NCBI RefSeq assembly: GCF_027594545.1
Contig: NZ_CP115160.1
Coordinates: 2,303,001-2,367,000 of the forward strand
Source: Algoriphagus sp. TR-M9
GTDB lineage: Bacteria; Bacteroidota; Bacteroidia; Cytophagales; Cyclobacteriaceae
Direction: 5' to 3'
Length of the DNA stretch: 64,000 bases
The notes under the pieces are model-generated. The model made no database searches. It saw nothing but the letters and a program-made list of their open reading frames with translations, and was not told the origin of the DNA. Each line of letters starts with the position of its first letter. Within the stretch, counting starts at the first letter, position 1. Made by a program: the position numbers and the translations under genes. Shown here one piece after another: positions 17,160 through 27,023 of this stretch.

Positions 17160-19622
17160 ATGAAAAAGATTCTAATTCTCTGTTTTTGCTGGTTCACCTC
17201 CTTTTGTGCTTTTAGCCAATCCACTATCCAGGGAAAACTCGTGGATCAATCTGAAAACTTACCTTTAGAATATGCCAGCGTTGCTGTTTACCTACAAGCA
17301 GACAGCAGCCTGGTAAATGGAGTAGTCAGCGATGCCGATGGAGCATTTTCTATTGCTGGATTAAAAGCTGGCCAATATTACCTGCTCACGCAGTTTTTAG
17401 GATATAAAACAAAGGTAATTTCCAATCTGAACCTCCAAAAAGGACAAAGACTAGAGTTAGGGGATATTTTCATGGATCCGGATCAGCAGCTTTTGACCGA
17501 GGTGGAAGTATCTGGCAGGAAATTCTCAGTAATGAATCAGGTGGACAGACAGGTGTTTAATACGGACAATTTCCTCTCCAGTCAAGGAGGGACAGCTTCT
17601 GATCTGCTGCGCAATTTACCCTCCCTTAGCATCAGTCCCCAAGGGGAAATATCAGTTCGAGGCAGCACTGGATTTGTGGTGATGGTCAATGGAAAGCCAA
17701 CTCAGTCCAATCCCGAGGCCCTTCTGGCCCAGCTCCCGGCAAACTCCATAGAAAGAATAGAATTGGTCACTTCACCCTCAGCTAAATATGACCCTGAGGG
17801 CAAAGCCGGAATTATCAATATCATTACTAAGAAAGGAGTTACCGATGGAACTTTTGTCCAGGTAAACGCCAGGCTGGGAATGCCCAGCATAGAGCCTTAT
17901 GATAATCAGGACAATCCTCAACGGTATGGGGCTGATTTCACCGTCAATCATAAAAAAGGGAAATGGGACCTTTCCCTAGGGGCTAGCTTCCTGCGCGATG
18001 ACATCAATGGGCGTAGAGAAGGAAATGTGTATACCATGAGCGGTGATACTACTACCTATTTCCCATCAGATGGAGAGAGAAGCACCGATGCCAAAACCTA
18101 TTCCGGAAGATTTACCCTGGGCTTTGTTCCTAATGAAGCCAATGACTTTAGTCTGGGCTTTTATGCTGGAAAGAAAACAGCAGACAGGACTGCAGATATT
18201 CTTTACTATGACAATCATGCCGAAGTAGATGGGGAGCGCTTGTACACCATGCAGTATTATAACGAAAACCTAAGAATCCGACGCGGAGACTTTGTACTCG
18301 GCAGTGTGGATTATAAACATACCTTTGCTAATTCTGCCCAATTAGCTACCTCCTTTCTCTACGAGTACACCATGCTGGGCGGCCCCACCACCAATCGGAA
18401 TCTAGGCTACCCGGATACCAGTATCATTTATCAGGACGAATACAATACCAATGACAATCCTTTGCACGGCACCCGGCTACAGCTGGATTATCAGGCTGCG
18501 CCAAAGGATTTCGGAACCTTGGAATTTGGGTATCAATACAGGCTGCTCAATCACACCGGGGATTTTGTCTATGAGCGAAAAAACAATGAAACCGGAGCGT
18601 TTGAACTGGTCTCAGAGTTCTCAAGTAGAGTAGACTTGAAGAGAAAACTGCATTCTGGATACGGACAGTTGACTGGAGCCAAAGGTCAATGGAGCTACGC
18701 AGCTGGAGCCAGGCTGGAGGTAATGGACAGAAACTTAGACCTTCAGGACAAAGCTGGCACCGTGGACACCACTTATCGCTATGACTTTGTGAAAGTATAC
18801 CCTTCTGCGAGCATTCAGTATTCATTTTCGGATGAGTTTCAGTTGAAAACCTCCTATTCCAAACGTGTGGAGCGAACCACCACCTTCAAGATGAATCCAT
18901 TTCCGGAACGCGAACATTCAGAAACCTTAGAACAGGGAGACCCTACCCTCCTACCGGAATTTGTAGATTTGGTAGAATTGGGTATGGTAAAAACATTTGA
19001 TGATAACTCACTCAGTGTCACCAGCTATTTCAGAAATGTGCAGAACTTGGTCAACCGAGTAAACACCGTGTACAACGACACCATCTTAAACAGGATTTAC
19101 TCCAATGTGGGTACCGGCAGATCTTATGGACTAGAAGTAGGGCTCGAGCTAAACCCGAAGGACTGGTGGCAGATTTTTGCAGGAGCAAATGTGTATCACT
19201 ATAGTATCAACGGGGAGTTTGACGGCTTCCCTATCGAAACGAACAGCTGGCTTTATACCATCAACGGAAACACCAGTTTTTCCTTTGGCAATAACTGGGA
19301 GGCGCAACTAGCTGTCAATTATAGATCAAAGGCAATCACCGCCCAAGGCGAAGACTCTAGATTCTTATCCCCTAATTTAAACATCCGTAAAACATTCCTC
19401 GATGATCGCCTTAGCGCAACCCTCCAATGGCTAAATATGGATATGGGCCTTCTCAAATCCAACGAGCAGCGGATCACTACTTGGCGGGAGTCAGAATTCT
19501 ACACGACTACCAACTATGTGTACGAAGTGGATGTCATCCAGCTAAACTTAAGTTACACTTTCAATAAGCTGAAGAATAAATCCAGATTTGTTAAGAGTGA
19601 ATTTGGTGAGAAGGAGTTTTAA
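17160..19622 (+). CDS. TonB-dependent receptor-like outer-membrane protein
   Basis: The 820-residue protein has a signal peptide (to about residue 20), an N-terminal carboxypeptidase-regulatory-like domain (about 22-105), a plug-like region (DLLRNLPSLSISPQGEISVRG to KYDPEGKAGIINIITKKG) and a long beta-barrel of the outer-membrane beta-barrel family type. No canonical SusD partner is encoded next to it, so it is not a standard polysaccharide uptake pair. The upstream AraC gene may control it. The substrate is unknown; peptides, siderophores or oligosaccharides are all possible. Confidence 0.87.
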   Translation: MKKILILCFCWFTSFCAFSQSTIQGKLVDQSENLPLEYASVAVYLQADSSLVNGVVSDADGAFSIAGLKAGQYYLLTQFLGYKTKVISNLNLQKGQRLELGDIFMDPDQQLLTEVEVSGRKFSVMNQVDRQVFNTDNFLSSQGGTASDLLRNLPSLSISPQGEISVRGSTGFVVMVNGKPTQSNPEALLAQLPANSIERIELVTSPSAKYDPEGKAGIINIITKKGVTDGTFVQVNARLGMPSIEPYDNQDNPQRYGADFTVNHKKGKWDLSLGASFLRDDINGRREGNVYTMSGDTTTYFPSDGERSTDAKTYSGRFTLGFVPNEANDFSLGFYAGKKTADRTADILYYDNHAEVDGERLYTMQYYNENLRIRRGDFVLGSVDYKHTFANSAQLATSFLYEYTMLGGPTTNRNLGYPDTSIIYQDEYNTNDNPLHGTRLQLDYQAAPKDFGTLEFGYQYRLLNHTGDFVYERKNNETGAFELVSEFSSRVDLKRKLHSGYGQLTGAKGQWSYAAGARLEVMDRNLDLQDKAGTVDTTYRYDFVKVYPSASIQYSFSDEFQLKTSYSKRVERTTTFKMNPFPEREHSETLEQGDPTLLPEFVDLVELGMVKTFDDNSLSVTSYFRNVQNLVNRVNTVYNDTILNRIYSNVGTGRSYGLEVGLELNPKDWWQIFAGANVYHYSINGEFDGFPIETNSWLYTINGNTSFSFGNNWEAQLAVNYRSKAITAQGEDSRFLSPNLNIRKTFLDDRLSATLQWLNMDMGLLKSNEQRITTWRESEFYTTTNYVYEVDVIQLNLSYTFNKLKNKSRFVKSEFGEKEF

Positions 19623-20094
19623 TTCACTCCCCATGATTTCTGATCAGCTATCATACAAATAGCCTGTGAAATAAGGCTTGAAGTTCAATGAAGCTAGCGC
19701 TGGACTATTGAGGGATGTCTCCACCGAGGTGAACCCTCATTCTCTATTTTTCATAAACAGGTTTGGCCAGCTGGCGTTCATGCGGATAATTGTATGAATT
19801 TTCAAAGAAAATTCTTAATCAATAGTAGATCTATCCCTTTTTTTTAAGTTTTTCTAGGACTTTTTTTCTTTTAAATGAAGTAAAAACTAGGCAGTTTATT
19901 TATATTAAAAGAAATATAGGTATTCAGGATTTTCTGTCAGTAAAGTAAGCAAAGCAATATAGGATTGGGCGGATTTTGATAGCAGAGTCTCTTCTGTCTT
20001 CGGTCTCCCACTCTGTTTAATAAAGGAAGTTAAGTTACTGGCAAGATGCTGTTTACCTATAGCATTAAACTATCAACCACTAAATCAAATTTTT
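19623..20094. other. Intergenic region, 472 bp, with nested hairpin and repeat R2
   Basis: No coding frame is credible. A hairpin at about 19709-19740 pairs GAGGG with CCCTC and, inside it, CACC with GGTG, followed by a T-rich stretch, and may terminate the receptor transcript. An AT-rich part follows (19800-19915), then repeat R2 copy C. The promoter of the metalloprotease gene should lie between the repeat and 20094 or within the repeat. Confidence 0.5.
19918..20044 (+). repeat. Dispersed repeat R2, copy C (diverged)
   Basis: The copy shares GGATTTTCTGTCAGTA, GCAAAGCAATATAGG, TCTTCGGTCTCCC and AAGTTACTGGC in the same order and spacing as the copies at 15991 and 23535, with a diverged middle. 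Confidence 0.6.
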
Positions 20095-21045
20095 ATGAAA
20101 AACTTAAAATTTCCGGCGCTGGCGCTACTAGGCCTAGCAGTAGTCAGCTGTCAAAACATGGACCAGGAAAAGGAAGTCCTAGACCAAGAGATGGAGCACC
20201 AGGAGGTGGTTTACAAATCTCTGGAATGGGAACCTGTAGAGGTGAAGCACATTTCCCCAAATGCCCGTACAGCTACTTCTTCCTATAGCCTAGAACTGGT
20301 CAGTGCAGAATACATCACGGCGCCAGAAAGCGAGCAAATGGGACACACCGTCATTTTCAACGACAGGGGGAACAAGCAGTTGGATTTTGATTTTTCCCCG
20401 CTAGCCAAACTAAACGGGATATCGGATATCTCTTATTATGTAGATCAAACCAGGCCAGGAACGGACCTGGACCAAGTCACCAAAGAAGCAGCTATTGACC
20501 GGGCAGCTATGACCTGGGATGCCGTGAGTTGTTCGGACTTTGGCCTTTATAAGGAAGAAGGATTGCCAGTCCCTATTGGGATAGTGGCCGCCCAGCTTGG
20601 ATTCCCTAGTATAGCAGTATACATCGCAGACATCAATCACGCAGGATGGATGCCGGCGGAATTCTTTGATGCTGTGGCCCCGGGAGGCAGCGAATCTATC
20701 TTAGGAGTAACCTTTACTTTGCTTTTGGTAGATGAAAATGGGGAATACGTGGACACAAATGGGGATGGAAAATTGGATGTAGGGCTACGAGAAATCTACT
20801 ACAATGACAATTTCTTCTGGGGTGATGGCGAATTAGTGGACGTGGAATCCATCGCACTTCACGAAATGGGTCATGGCTTGAGTCAGGGGCATTTTGGAAA
20901 AGGATTTATCAAGAAAAATGGAAGCATACAATTTGCACCTAAAGCTGTCATGAACGCCGCTTATGTGGGGGGTGTAGAAACTGACATCAAAGGAACCGAT
21001 AACGGAGGTCACTGTAGCATTTGGTCAGACTGGCCAAACCAATAA
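20095..21045 (+). CDS. Matrixin-like zinc metalloprotease lipoprotein
   Basis: The 316-residue protein has a lipobox (VVSC) and the metzincin zinc signature HExxHxxxxxH at H256, H260 and H266 (HEMGHGLSQGH), followed by a probable Met-turn (AVMNAAY). A calcium-loop-like segment DTNGDGKLDVG lies just upstream of the zinc helix. This points to an M10-type peptidase displayed on the cell surface or in the periplasm. The N-terminal 100 residues may be a propeptide but have no cysteine switch that I can see. It is transcribed alone and followed by a strong terminator. Confidence 0.85.
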   Translation: MKNLKFPALALLGLAVVSCQNMDQEKEVLDQEMEHQEVVYKSLEWEPVEVKHISPNARTATSSYSLELVSAEYITAPESEQMGHTVIFNDRGNKQLDFDFSPLAKLNGISDISYYVDQTRPGTDLDQVTKEAAIDRAAMTWDAVSCSDFGLYKEEGLPVPIGIVAAQLGFPSIAVYIADINHAGWMPAEFFDAVAPGGSESILGVTFTLLLVDENGEYVDTNGDGKLDVGLREIYYNDNFFWGDGELVDVESIALHEMGHGLSQGHFGKGFIKKNGSIQFAPKAVMNAAYVGGVETDIKGTDNGGHCSIWSDWPNQ

Positions 21046-21067
21046 TTACCTCAAAAGCAATTCAAAT

Positions 21068-21099
21068 AAAAAGGGAGTCAGCGATGATTCCCTTTTTTT
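21068..21099. terminator. Bidirectional terminator between converging genes
   Basis: The stem AAAAAGGGA/TCCCTTTTT flanks a 12-base loop, with A and T runs on the outer sides. It sits between the metalloprotease stop and the MATE gene stop. Confidence 0.85.
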
Positions 21100-21108
21100 G
21101 GTCCTATT

Positions 21109-22488
21109 CTAAACATCCACCAGCTTCCATTTCCCCTTTCTGAAGAAAAACAGTGACACCAATGAATGAAAACTATGACTAAAAGCAATAGAAATAAAAA
21201 TCCCTAAATGGGCCAATCCAAAAGGGAAAGCCAGCACATATGCCAGCGGAATCTCTATAAACCACAGCACACCTATGTTGATCCATGCTGGGGTTTTAGT
21301 ATCTCCGGCTCCATTAAAGGCCTGCGTGAGGACCATGCCTACGGCAAAGAAAACATAGCCCAAAACTACCACCCAGAGCCCCTGAGCAGCCACCGCTTGT
21401 ACTTCAGGAATATCCGTGAAAAAACCTGCCAGTTGCTGGTTGAACAGCAAATAAACCCCGGTCACAGAGGCCATGAAAATCACCGTATATCGTGTGGTCA
21501 ACCAAACCGCTTTTTCAGCTCGATCAGGTTGCTTTGCCCCTAGGTTTTGGCCTACCAAAGTGGATGCAGCCCCAGATAAACCCCAGGCTGGTAAAAGTGT
21601 GAAAATCAACACTCTAAAAGCTATGGTAAATCCAGCCAAGGAAGCTGAACCAAACTCTGCATTCATACGGGTCAAGGCTATCCAAGACACCGAGTCTATG
21701 AGGAACTGCCCCATGCCCCCTACAGCTATCTCCATGATTTTCTTGATGATTTCCCATGAAATCACCAGATTTTCTTTTAGGATTTTAAGCTTGTGTTTTC
21801 CGTTAAAAAGATGGTACAACTGATACAGCACGCCAATTCCTCGCCCAAGGGTAGTGGCTATGGCAGCTCCTTCCAGTCCAAACCCCGGGATACTTCCCAC
21901 CCCAAAAATCAGGACAGGATCCAAAATCATATTCAGGCCATTGGCAATCCAAAGTGAACGCATCGCATGATGTGCCTGACCAGCACCTCGAAAAGCCCCA
22001 TTCAAGAGGAAAAGTAGCATGATGGCAGTATTTCCGGCAAAGATGATTCTGGTATAATTCACGCCTGTCTGTATGACCTCAGGCTCTGCTCCCATTAGCA
22101 AAAGCACATCCGGCGCAAAAATCCACCCCAATACTCCCAAAACGATAGATATGGCACCTCCCACCAGCAGAAGCTGAAAAGCCGCAGCACCCGCTTCTAG
22201 ATATTCCTTTTCACCAAATCTTCTGGAAATTAAAGCAGTAGCAGCCATACTAATCCCAAAACCCATGGCATAGACCAAAACCACTACAGATTCAGTCAAC
22301 CCCACAGTAGCAATGGCATGTTCTCCCAGCTTGGCCACGAAAAAGATATCAACCACCGCAAAAGCTGACTCCATCATCATTTCCAATATCATGGGAATGG
22401 CCAGAATAAAAATGGCCGTTTTCAACGAAAGACTCGTAAAATCCTGCTCTTTGCCCTGTAAGGCATCTTTGATTAATTGCCAATTCAT
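21109..22488 (-). CDS. MATE family multidrug/cation antiporter
   Basis: The 459-residue protein is hydrophobic throughout with about 12 transmembrane helices in two repeated halves, typical of NorM/DinF-type MATE exporters (FVAKLGEHAIATVGLTESV; GAGDTKTPAWINIGV). It should expel organic cations or drugs using a sodium or proton gradient. It is a single gene. A second, only distantly similar MATE gene lies at 23698. Confidence 0.92.
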   Translation of the reverse strand: MNWQLIKDALQGKEQDFTSLSLKTAIFILAIPMILEMMMESAFAVVDIFFVAKLGEHAIATVGLTESVVVLVYAMGFGISMAATALISRRFGEKEYLEAGAAAFQLLLVGGAISIVLGVLGWIFAPDVLLLMGAEPEVIQTGVNYTRIIFAGNTAIMLLFLLNGAFRGAGQAHHAMRSLWIANGLNMILDPVLIFGVGSIPGFGLEGAAIATTLGRGIGVLYQLYHLFNGKHKLKILKENLVISWEIIKKIMEIAVGGMGQFLIDSVSWIALTRMNAEFGSASLAGFTIAFRVLIFTLLPAWGLSGAASTLVGQNLGAKQPDRAEKAVWLTTRYTVIFMASVTGVYLLFNQQLAGFFTDIPEVQAVAAQGLWVVVLGYVFFAVGMVLTQAFNGAGDTKTPAWINIGVLWFIEIPLAYVLAFPFGLAHLGIFISIAFSHSFHSLVSLFFFRKGKWKLVDV

Positions 22489-22788
22489 GGATAGTGAAAA
22501 ATTAGAATGGGCGAAATAAAGGAAATTTTCTGAGTGTGGGAAATTGCTACGGGTTATAAAAGAGCATAATTATCCGCAATTCTACTTTGGAACAAAAAAT
22601 GCGTAGAAATAGCAACGCATATGTGGTCCACTCCTGTCCACCTCACTGGAGAACAAGACCGACCACTACTCGTTTCTCAGAACTACAGACCTTATTTCAT
22701 TTGGCTATCGGTAAGTAAGTCTCAATACAAATAATTGAGGTTCAAGTATGGTTTCCAGTGGTATTGGCACTTTAAACTCTTTATCCCC
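22489..22788. other. Intergenic region, 300 bp
   Basis: No convincing gene is present. Two small hairpins are visible: TGCGT/ACGCA at about 22600-22620 and CTCAAT/ATTGAG at about 22724-22742. The second lies just 3' of the minus-strand isomerase gene and could help to end its transcript, although no clear T-run follows it. Confidence 0.45.
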
Positions 22789-23502
22789 TCAACTCATCGA
22801 TTTCCTGTCCACAATCACATGCGCATTCGGATGCAACCAAAGTAGAGATGCAGGCAAGTCTGTCCTGATTTTCCCTTCTAAAAGCTTGTCCAAAGCTGGC
22901 TTTTTACCTTTTCCGGTGACAAAAAGAATGACCATTTTGGAAGCCAAAATATTGCCAACGCCCAAAGTCATCCCTTGAGAAAGCGGAACTCCTACTTGCT
23001 CAATCATCCCACTTTCAAGGGTAACAGAATGTAGTTTGGCTACATGACAGTCAGGCTGTAGAAAGGCTGCCGGTTCGTTTAGGGCTATATGTCCATTGAT
23101 TCCAATGCCCAGAATACAAATATCAATCCCTGCAAACTCAGCTATTTTATCCTGAACTCTATCGCATTCCAGTTCAGGATCTTCGCATTCTACTGCAAAG
23201 GAAATATAGCGGTCCTCCTTGATATCCAGCTTTTTGATCAACTTCTGCTGGATATCATATTCAGAAGTAAAGGTAGACTCCTCATTCAGTCCCACCCATT
23301 CATCCAGCTTGATCACATTCATCCACTCGAAAAAATCCGGTGAATCCAAATGCCTTTTCTCCATCAACTGATACAATCCGGTAGGAGAACTTCCACTGGC
23401 CGCGCAAAAAAGCAGATCCGGTTTAATCTCCACCTCCGCATGTACCAGTTCGGCTCCCAACAGAGACATTTCTTCAAAGCTTTTGCAATTGTAAACTTTC
23501 AT
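22789..23502 (-). CDS. nagB: Glucosamine-6-phosphate deaminase/isomerase family protein
   Basis: The 237-residue protein carries the family marks: the phosphate-binding loop AASGSSPTGLY (about 34-44), LDEWVGL (about 66-72) and GIGINGHIALNEP (about 131-143), which holds the catalytic acid/base region. It converts glucosamine-6-phosphate to fructose-6-phosphate plus ammonia, or performs the related galactosamine reaction; the sequence does not separate the two. It stands alone, without nagA or transport genes, so the symbol is tentative. Confidence 0.82.
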   Translation of the reverse strand: MKVYNCKSFEEMSLLGAELVHAEVEIKPDLLFCAASGSSPTGLYQLMEKRHLDSPDFFEWMNVIKLDEWVGLNEESTFTSEYDIQQKLIKKLDIKEDRYISFAVECEDPELECDRVQDKIAEFAGIDICILGIGINGHIALNEPAAFLQPDCHVAKLHSVTLESGMIEQVGVPLSQGMTLGVGNILASKMVILFVTGKGKKPALDKLLEGKIRTDLPASLLWLHPNAHVIVDRKSMS

Positions 23503-23534
23503 AATTCGTAGATGAATGTGAGCAATTTTTTAAT

Positions 23535-23652
23535 AGGTATATCCGATTTTCTGCCCGTAGGAGGCTAAAGCAATATAGCATATGTTAAACTTTAGAATTG
23601 AGGCCACTTCGGTCTTCCGACTAGATTAGCGAAGGATCTGAAGTAACTGGCC
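23535..23652 (+). repeat. Dispersed repeat R2, copy B
   Basis: This is the clearest plus-strand copy: GGTATATCCGATTTTCTGCC, AAAGCAATATAGC, AATTGAGGCCACTTCGGTCT and AAGTAACTGGC. It occupies most of the gap between the isomerase and the second MATE gene. Confidence 0.72.
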
Positions 23653-23697
23653 TCTTTTCGGATAATCAGATTATTTACTATTCAAGACATTGTAAAT

Positions 23698-25086
23698 CTA
23701 GCCTATACCCGTACCCAGCCAATCTCCTCTATGCCGGATCGTTCTTACTTTCCAATGTCCGGTTTTATAATAGATAAAAGCTACCAAGGCTGCAATGAAA
23801 TTGGAGATAGGAAAGGCCCACCAAATGCCCTCGTAGGTAAGCGCAGTTTTCTGAGAAAGAACAAAAGCAGTGGGAAAACGCACAATCCATAAGCTGAAAA
23901 TGGAGATCAGTAAAGAAGCTTGTGTAAACCTCGCTCCATTAAACAGGCCGTTTAATACCTGATTTACACCCAAAAGCCCGAAACTCGGCGCCATGATCCG
24001 GATAAAGGTCGCACCTTCCTTGATTACCTGAGGATCATTGGGCACAAAAAACGCCGTCAAAGTCTCCGCAAAAACAAACATCAACATCCCGATTCCAGTG
24101 AGTCCAAAGAAAGCAATTTTCACACTCAGATTTCCCACACTTTCGGCTCGCTTGATTCTGGAAGCTCCTATATTTTGCCCGACCATGGTAGTAGTAGCCA
24201 TAGCCAATCCTTGAGCCGGAACGATTACCAAACTCAAAATCCTCGCCCCAATACCATAGGCGGCCACCACTCCGCTTCCAAAACTGGTTACCAACATCAC
24301 TAGCACCGTGAGCACAGCAGAGCGTGAAGACTGCTCCAGACTGGCAGGAATCCCCAGCTCAATCATGCGCTTTATCCAGGCGATATCCGGCTTCATGTCC
24401 TGCACCCGGATTTTAATCCCTTTTTTACCCCTGAATAAAATTAACAACCCTACCAAAGCGGACAATCCTTGGGTAATCACACTGGCCACTGCAGCTCCTG
24501 ATACTCCAAATCCTGGAATCGCCCCCCAGCCGAAAATAAACAAGGGATCCAAAACCAAATTCAATAAAACCGTCCCCAGCACGATATACATGGGCATTTT
24601 CACATTTCCAATCCCCCGCATCAGGGATTGGAAAGTGAAAAACATAAACAAAAAGACAAAGCCAAAAGAAGAAACCTGAAAGTACTTCACCGAATCATCT
24701 AAGGTCTCCGGACCTGCTCCCACCAGGTTCATCAGAGGGGATGCTACCCCATACCCCAAAAAAGCCAGTAGGGTAGAAACCAAAAAGATCACAAACACCG
24801 TCTGAGAGGCACTATAATCTATCATTCGCTGGTCTTTGGCTCCTTTGTATTGACTGACAATCACCGTACCGGCAAGTGTAAGCCCTGCGCCTAGTGACAG
24901 TACTAAAAACAAAATCGGAAAACTGATACTCACCGCCGCCACAGCATTTGCTCCTAATCTTCCCAGCCAAAAAGTATCAATCAGCTGATAAGCTGTCTGA
25001 AGAATGTTTGCCATGATAATAGGCCAAGCCAAAGAAAAAAGGCTGCGGATCAAATTCCCTTGTGACAAATCGGATGGACTACTCAT
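23698..25086 (-). CDS. MATE family multidrug/cation antiporter
   Basis: The 462-residue protein has about 12 transmembrane helices and MATE signature segments (WLGRLGANAVAAVSISFP; ATTTMVGQNIGASRIKRAE). ATG 25086 is chosen as start because the longer frame begins with GTG at 25161 and adds a 25-residue non-conserved leader. It lies 98 bp downstream of the phosphoesterase gene in the same direction and may share its transcript. Confidence 0.92.
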   Translation of the reverse strand: MSSPSDLSQGNLIRSLFSLAWPIIMANILQTAYQLIDTFWLGRLGANAVAAVSISFPILFLVLSLGAGLTLAGTVIVSQYKGAKDQRMIDYSASQTVFVIFLVSTLLAFLGYGVASPLMNLVGAGPETLDDSVKYFQVSSFGFVFLFMFFTFQSLMRGIGNVKMPMYIVLGTVLLNLVLDPLFIFGWGAIPGFGVSGAAVASVITQGLSALVGLLILFRGKKGIKIRVQDMKPDIAWIKRMIELGIPASLEQSSRSAVLTVLVMLVTSFGSGVVAAYGIGARILSLVIVPAQGLAMATTTMVGQNIGASRIKRAESVGNLSVKIAFFGLTGIGMLMFVFAETLTAFFVPNDPQVIKEGATFIRIMAPSFGLLGVNQVLNGLFNGARFTQASLLISIFSLWIVRFPTAFVLSQKTALTYEGIWWAFPISNFIAALVAFIYYKTGHWKVRTIRHRGDWLGTGIG

Positions 25087-25184
25087 GGAGAAATTCAGCT
25101 TAAAAATCTTACTTACCCCAAGATGCCAGTAAAAATCGGGAATCAGAAATCTGACTCCCACATTAGCTGAATTTCTATGCCGGC

Positions 25185-26660
25185 TTACACTTTCTTCGTA
25201 TATACCTTACCAAATCTATCCTTCACTTCAATGTGCAAATTCTCTTTTGACTCAGGTTTAAAAAAGAACATGTGGTCATTCAGCTGGGGCTCCACCCAGG
25301 TTCTTCTTTTGGGTAGTTCAGGACCGGTATGTAACTCTACACTCCAGGGATCCAATGCCGTGATTTTCTCAGGACTGCCCTTTTTGATTCCATTTTCAAA
25401 CCAGGATATTTCCCATTCCGGATCGTAATTCCAGCAATTGATACTCATGTATTCGGGAAAATCCGAGTGGTATCCCTGATCATAAACTCTAAACTGCTCC
25501 TGTATATCCAGCCCTGTACCCTTATATTGCCATTTTAACTCTGATCCCCTGGCCTCATAGACTGCATACCCGCTTGGAGTGCCATCAAAACAGATCGGCC
25601 CTGACCACCAAGCTCCGCATACTGTACCATGGCAATGCTCATATACATGCCCATTGATCATGTTGTCATTGAAGTGCGTGTGTCCGGAAAGAATGTGCAC
25701 CTTATAGCCTTCTAGTATTTTATACAAATGCTCCCGATTACTCACCGTACCTCCAATGGTATCCCGCTCAGGGTACCTAGTCACTGCACCGGTATAGGTT
25801 GGGATATGCAGAGAAACCACCACGGTCTTCCCTTTTTCCACCTGTGCTAGATCTTGCTCTAGCCAGGCTAGCTGCTCCTCAGCAATGTATCCTATGTATT
25901 TGCTGCCAATAAAAAACACATCATCCAGCACTACATAATGCACTTCTCCCCTGTTCCAAGAGTAATAGTTCGGTCCAAAGTGACCTTTAAAAGTCTTATT
26001 GCTCAAGGCATCCGAACGGACTCCCAAGTCCATATCATGGTTGCCTATCACTTGAAAAAACGGAGTATCGTACATTTTCACGCTCTCATTATACTCCTTG
26101 AAAAGGGCTAAATGATCGAAAACCAAATCCCCACACCCTATTCCAAACAAATTCGGGTCGTTTAGGCCTCGTATAGTCTTTTGTACGTCTGGTGCAGCTA
26201 CTGTGAGCAATTGATTCGCTTCGTATTCATTCTGGATCTGCGTATCAGAAAGCAATAAAAAGTGGTGATTTTCATCTTTGATTTCTGATTTCACCAGGTT
26301 AAAGCCCAAGTGTTGATCCGGATTGGTCTTGTCTATTTTTTGGAAAAATAATGCTGAGCCATTCTCCTGCTTTTCGATCTGATAGCCTGAAGGAATGGAG
26401 ATAAACACAAAATCCCGATCCGAAGCTGAATAGAGTTCAAATTCTCCGGACGAGTTGGTAAGTACTACGGATCTCCCATCTGAAACAGCCACCCGGTATA
26501 TTTCTTTGCCATCCTCTAATACACGACCCCGGATGCGTATGGATTGAAAGGATTTAGAGCCGTACTGGGCATCATTTTTTGCTAAAACTGATTCTTGGAA
26601 ACCCAGGTAGCCAACAGAGCTTAGCCCCAGTGTTTTGATAAAATCTCTTCTCCGAAACAT
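25185..26660 (-). CDS. Tat-exported calcineurin-like metallophosphoesterase with flanking beta domains
   Basis: The 491-residue protein begins with a twin-arginine signal (RRRDFIKTLG), so it is exported folded. An N-terminal beta domain (about 40-125) precedes the calcineurin-like phosphoesterase core, whose metal-binding motifs are complete: LSDTQ, CGDLVFD, GNHD, SLHIP and SGHTHF. A further beta domain forms the C-terminus (about 390-491). This three-part layout is a known Bacteroidota family of exported phosphoesterases with N- and C-terminal accessory domains. The natural substrate is unknown. Confidence 0.9.
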   Translation of the reverse strand: MFRRRDFIKTLGLSSVGYLGFQESVLAKNDAQYGSKSFQSIRIRGRVLEDGKEIYRVAVSDGRSVVLTNSSGEFELYSASDRDFVFISIPSGYQIEKQENGSALFFQKIDKTNPDQHLGFNLVKSEIKDENHHFLLLSDTQIQNEYEANQLLTVAAPDVQKTIRGLNDPNLFGIGCGDLVFDHLALFKEYNESVKMYDTPFFQVIGNHDMDLGVRSDALSNKTFKGHFGPNYYSWNRGEVHYVVLDDVFFIGSKYIGYIAEEQLAWLEQDLAQVEKGKTVVVSLHIPTYTGAVTRYPERDTIGGTVSNREHLYKILEGYKVHILSGHTHFNDNMINGHVYEHCHGTVCGAWWSGPICFDGTPSGYAVYEARGSELKWQYKGTGLDIQEQFRVYDQGYHSDFPEYMSINCWNYDPEWEISWFENGIKKGSPEKITALDPWSVELHTGPELPKRRTWVEPQLNDHMFFFKPESKENLHIEVKDRFGKVYTKKV

Positions 26661-26913
26661 GATATGGATTAAAGGTTAAGTGGCAGTGATGTATTGATCT
26701 GAAGATCTAAAAATGCAAAATGCTTTGCTTCCTTCAGTACTTGCTCATCAAATTTCTCAATATGTTAACCTCTGACAAATCCTACCTTCACAAGTTTACA
26801 CAGCGTCTTAAGGCCAAGCACAAACACGCCTTGTTCCGCCTAGCTACCCCAATAGCCGCAATGAAATCCAGTGGTCCCTTGTCGGGCCCTGAATTATGCC
26901 TCTGTTACCTAAG

Positions 26914-27014
26914 ATTTGGCTCTTGACTCTTGATTCTTGGCTCTTGATTCTTGATTCTTGGCTCTTGACTCTTGGCTCTCGGTTCTTGACTCTCGGTTCT
27001 CGGTTCTTGATTCT
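26914..27014 (-). repeat. Heptamer tandem repeat, consensus CRAGARY, about 14 units
   Basis: Read on the minus strand, the tract is a run of 7-base units such as CAAGAAT, CAAGAGC, CAAGAGT, CGAGAAC and CGAGAGT, almost without interruption. It lies directly 3' of the tryptophan dioxygenase stop and inside the 363-bp gap 26661-27023, which otherwise shows no gene. A shorter tract of the same unit is at 38527. Confidence 0.85.
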
Positions 27015-27023
27015 AATCCCTAG

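Noticed and set aside
20046..20288. Overlapping 80-codon frame at the start of the matrixin-like gene
   Set aside because: It is an alternative frame over the lipoprotein signal region with low-complexity composition and no support.
26914..27014. CRISPR-like or peptide-coding reading of the heptamer tract
   Set aside because: The period is seven bases with no spacers, and a 7-base unit shifts frame each time, so neither reading fits.
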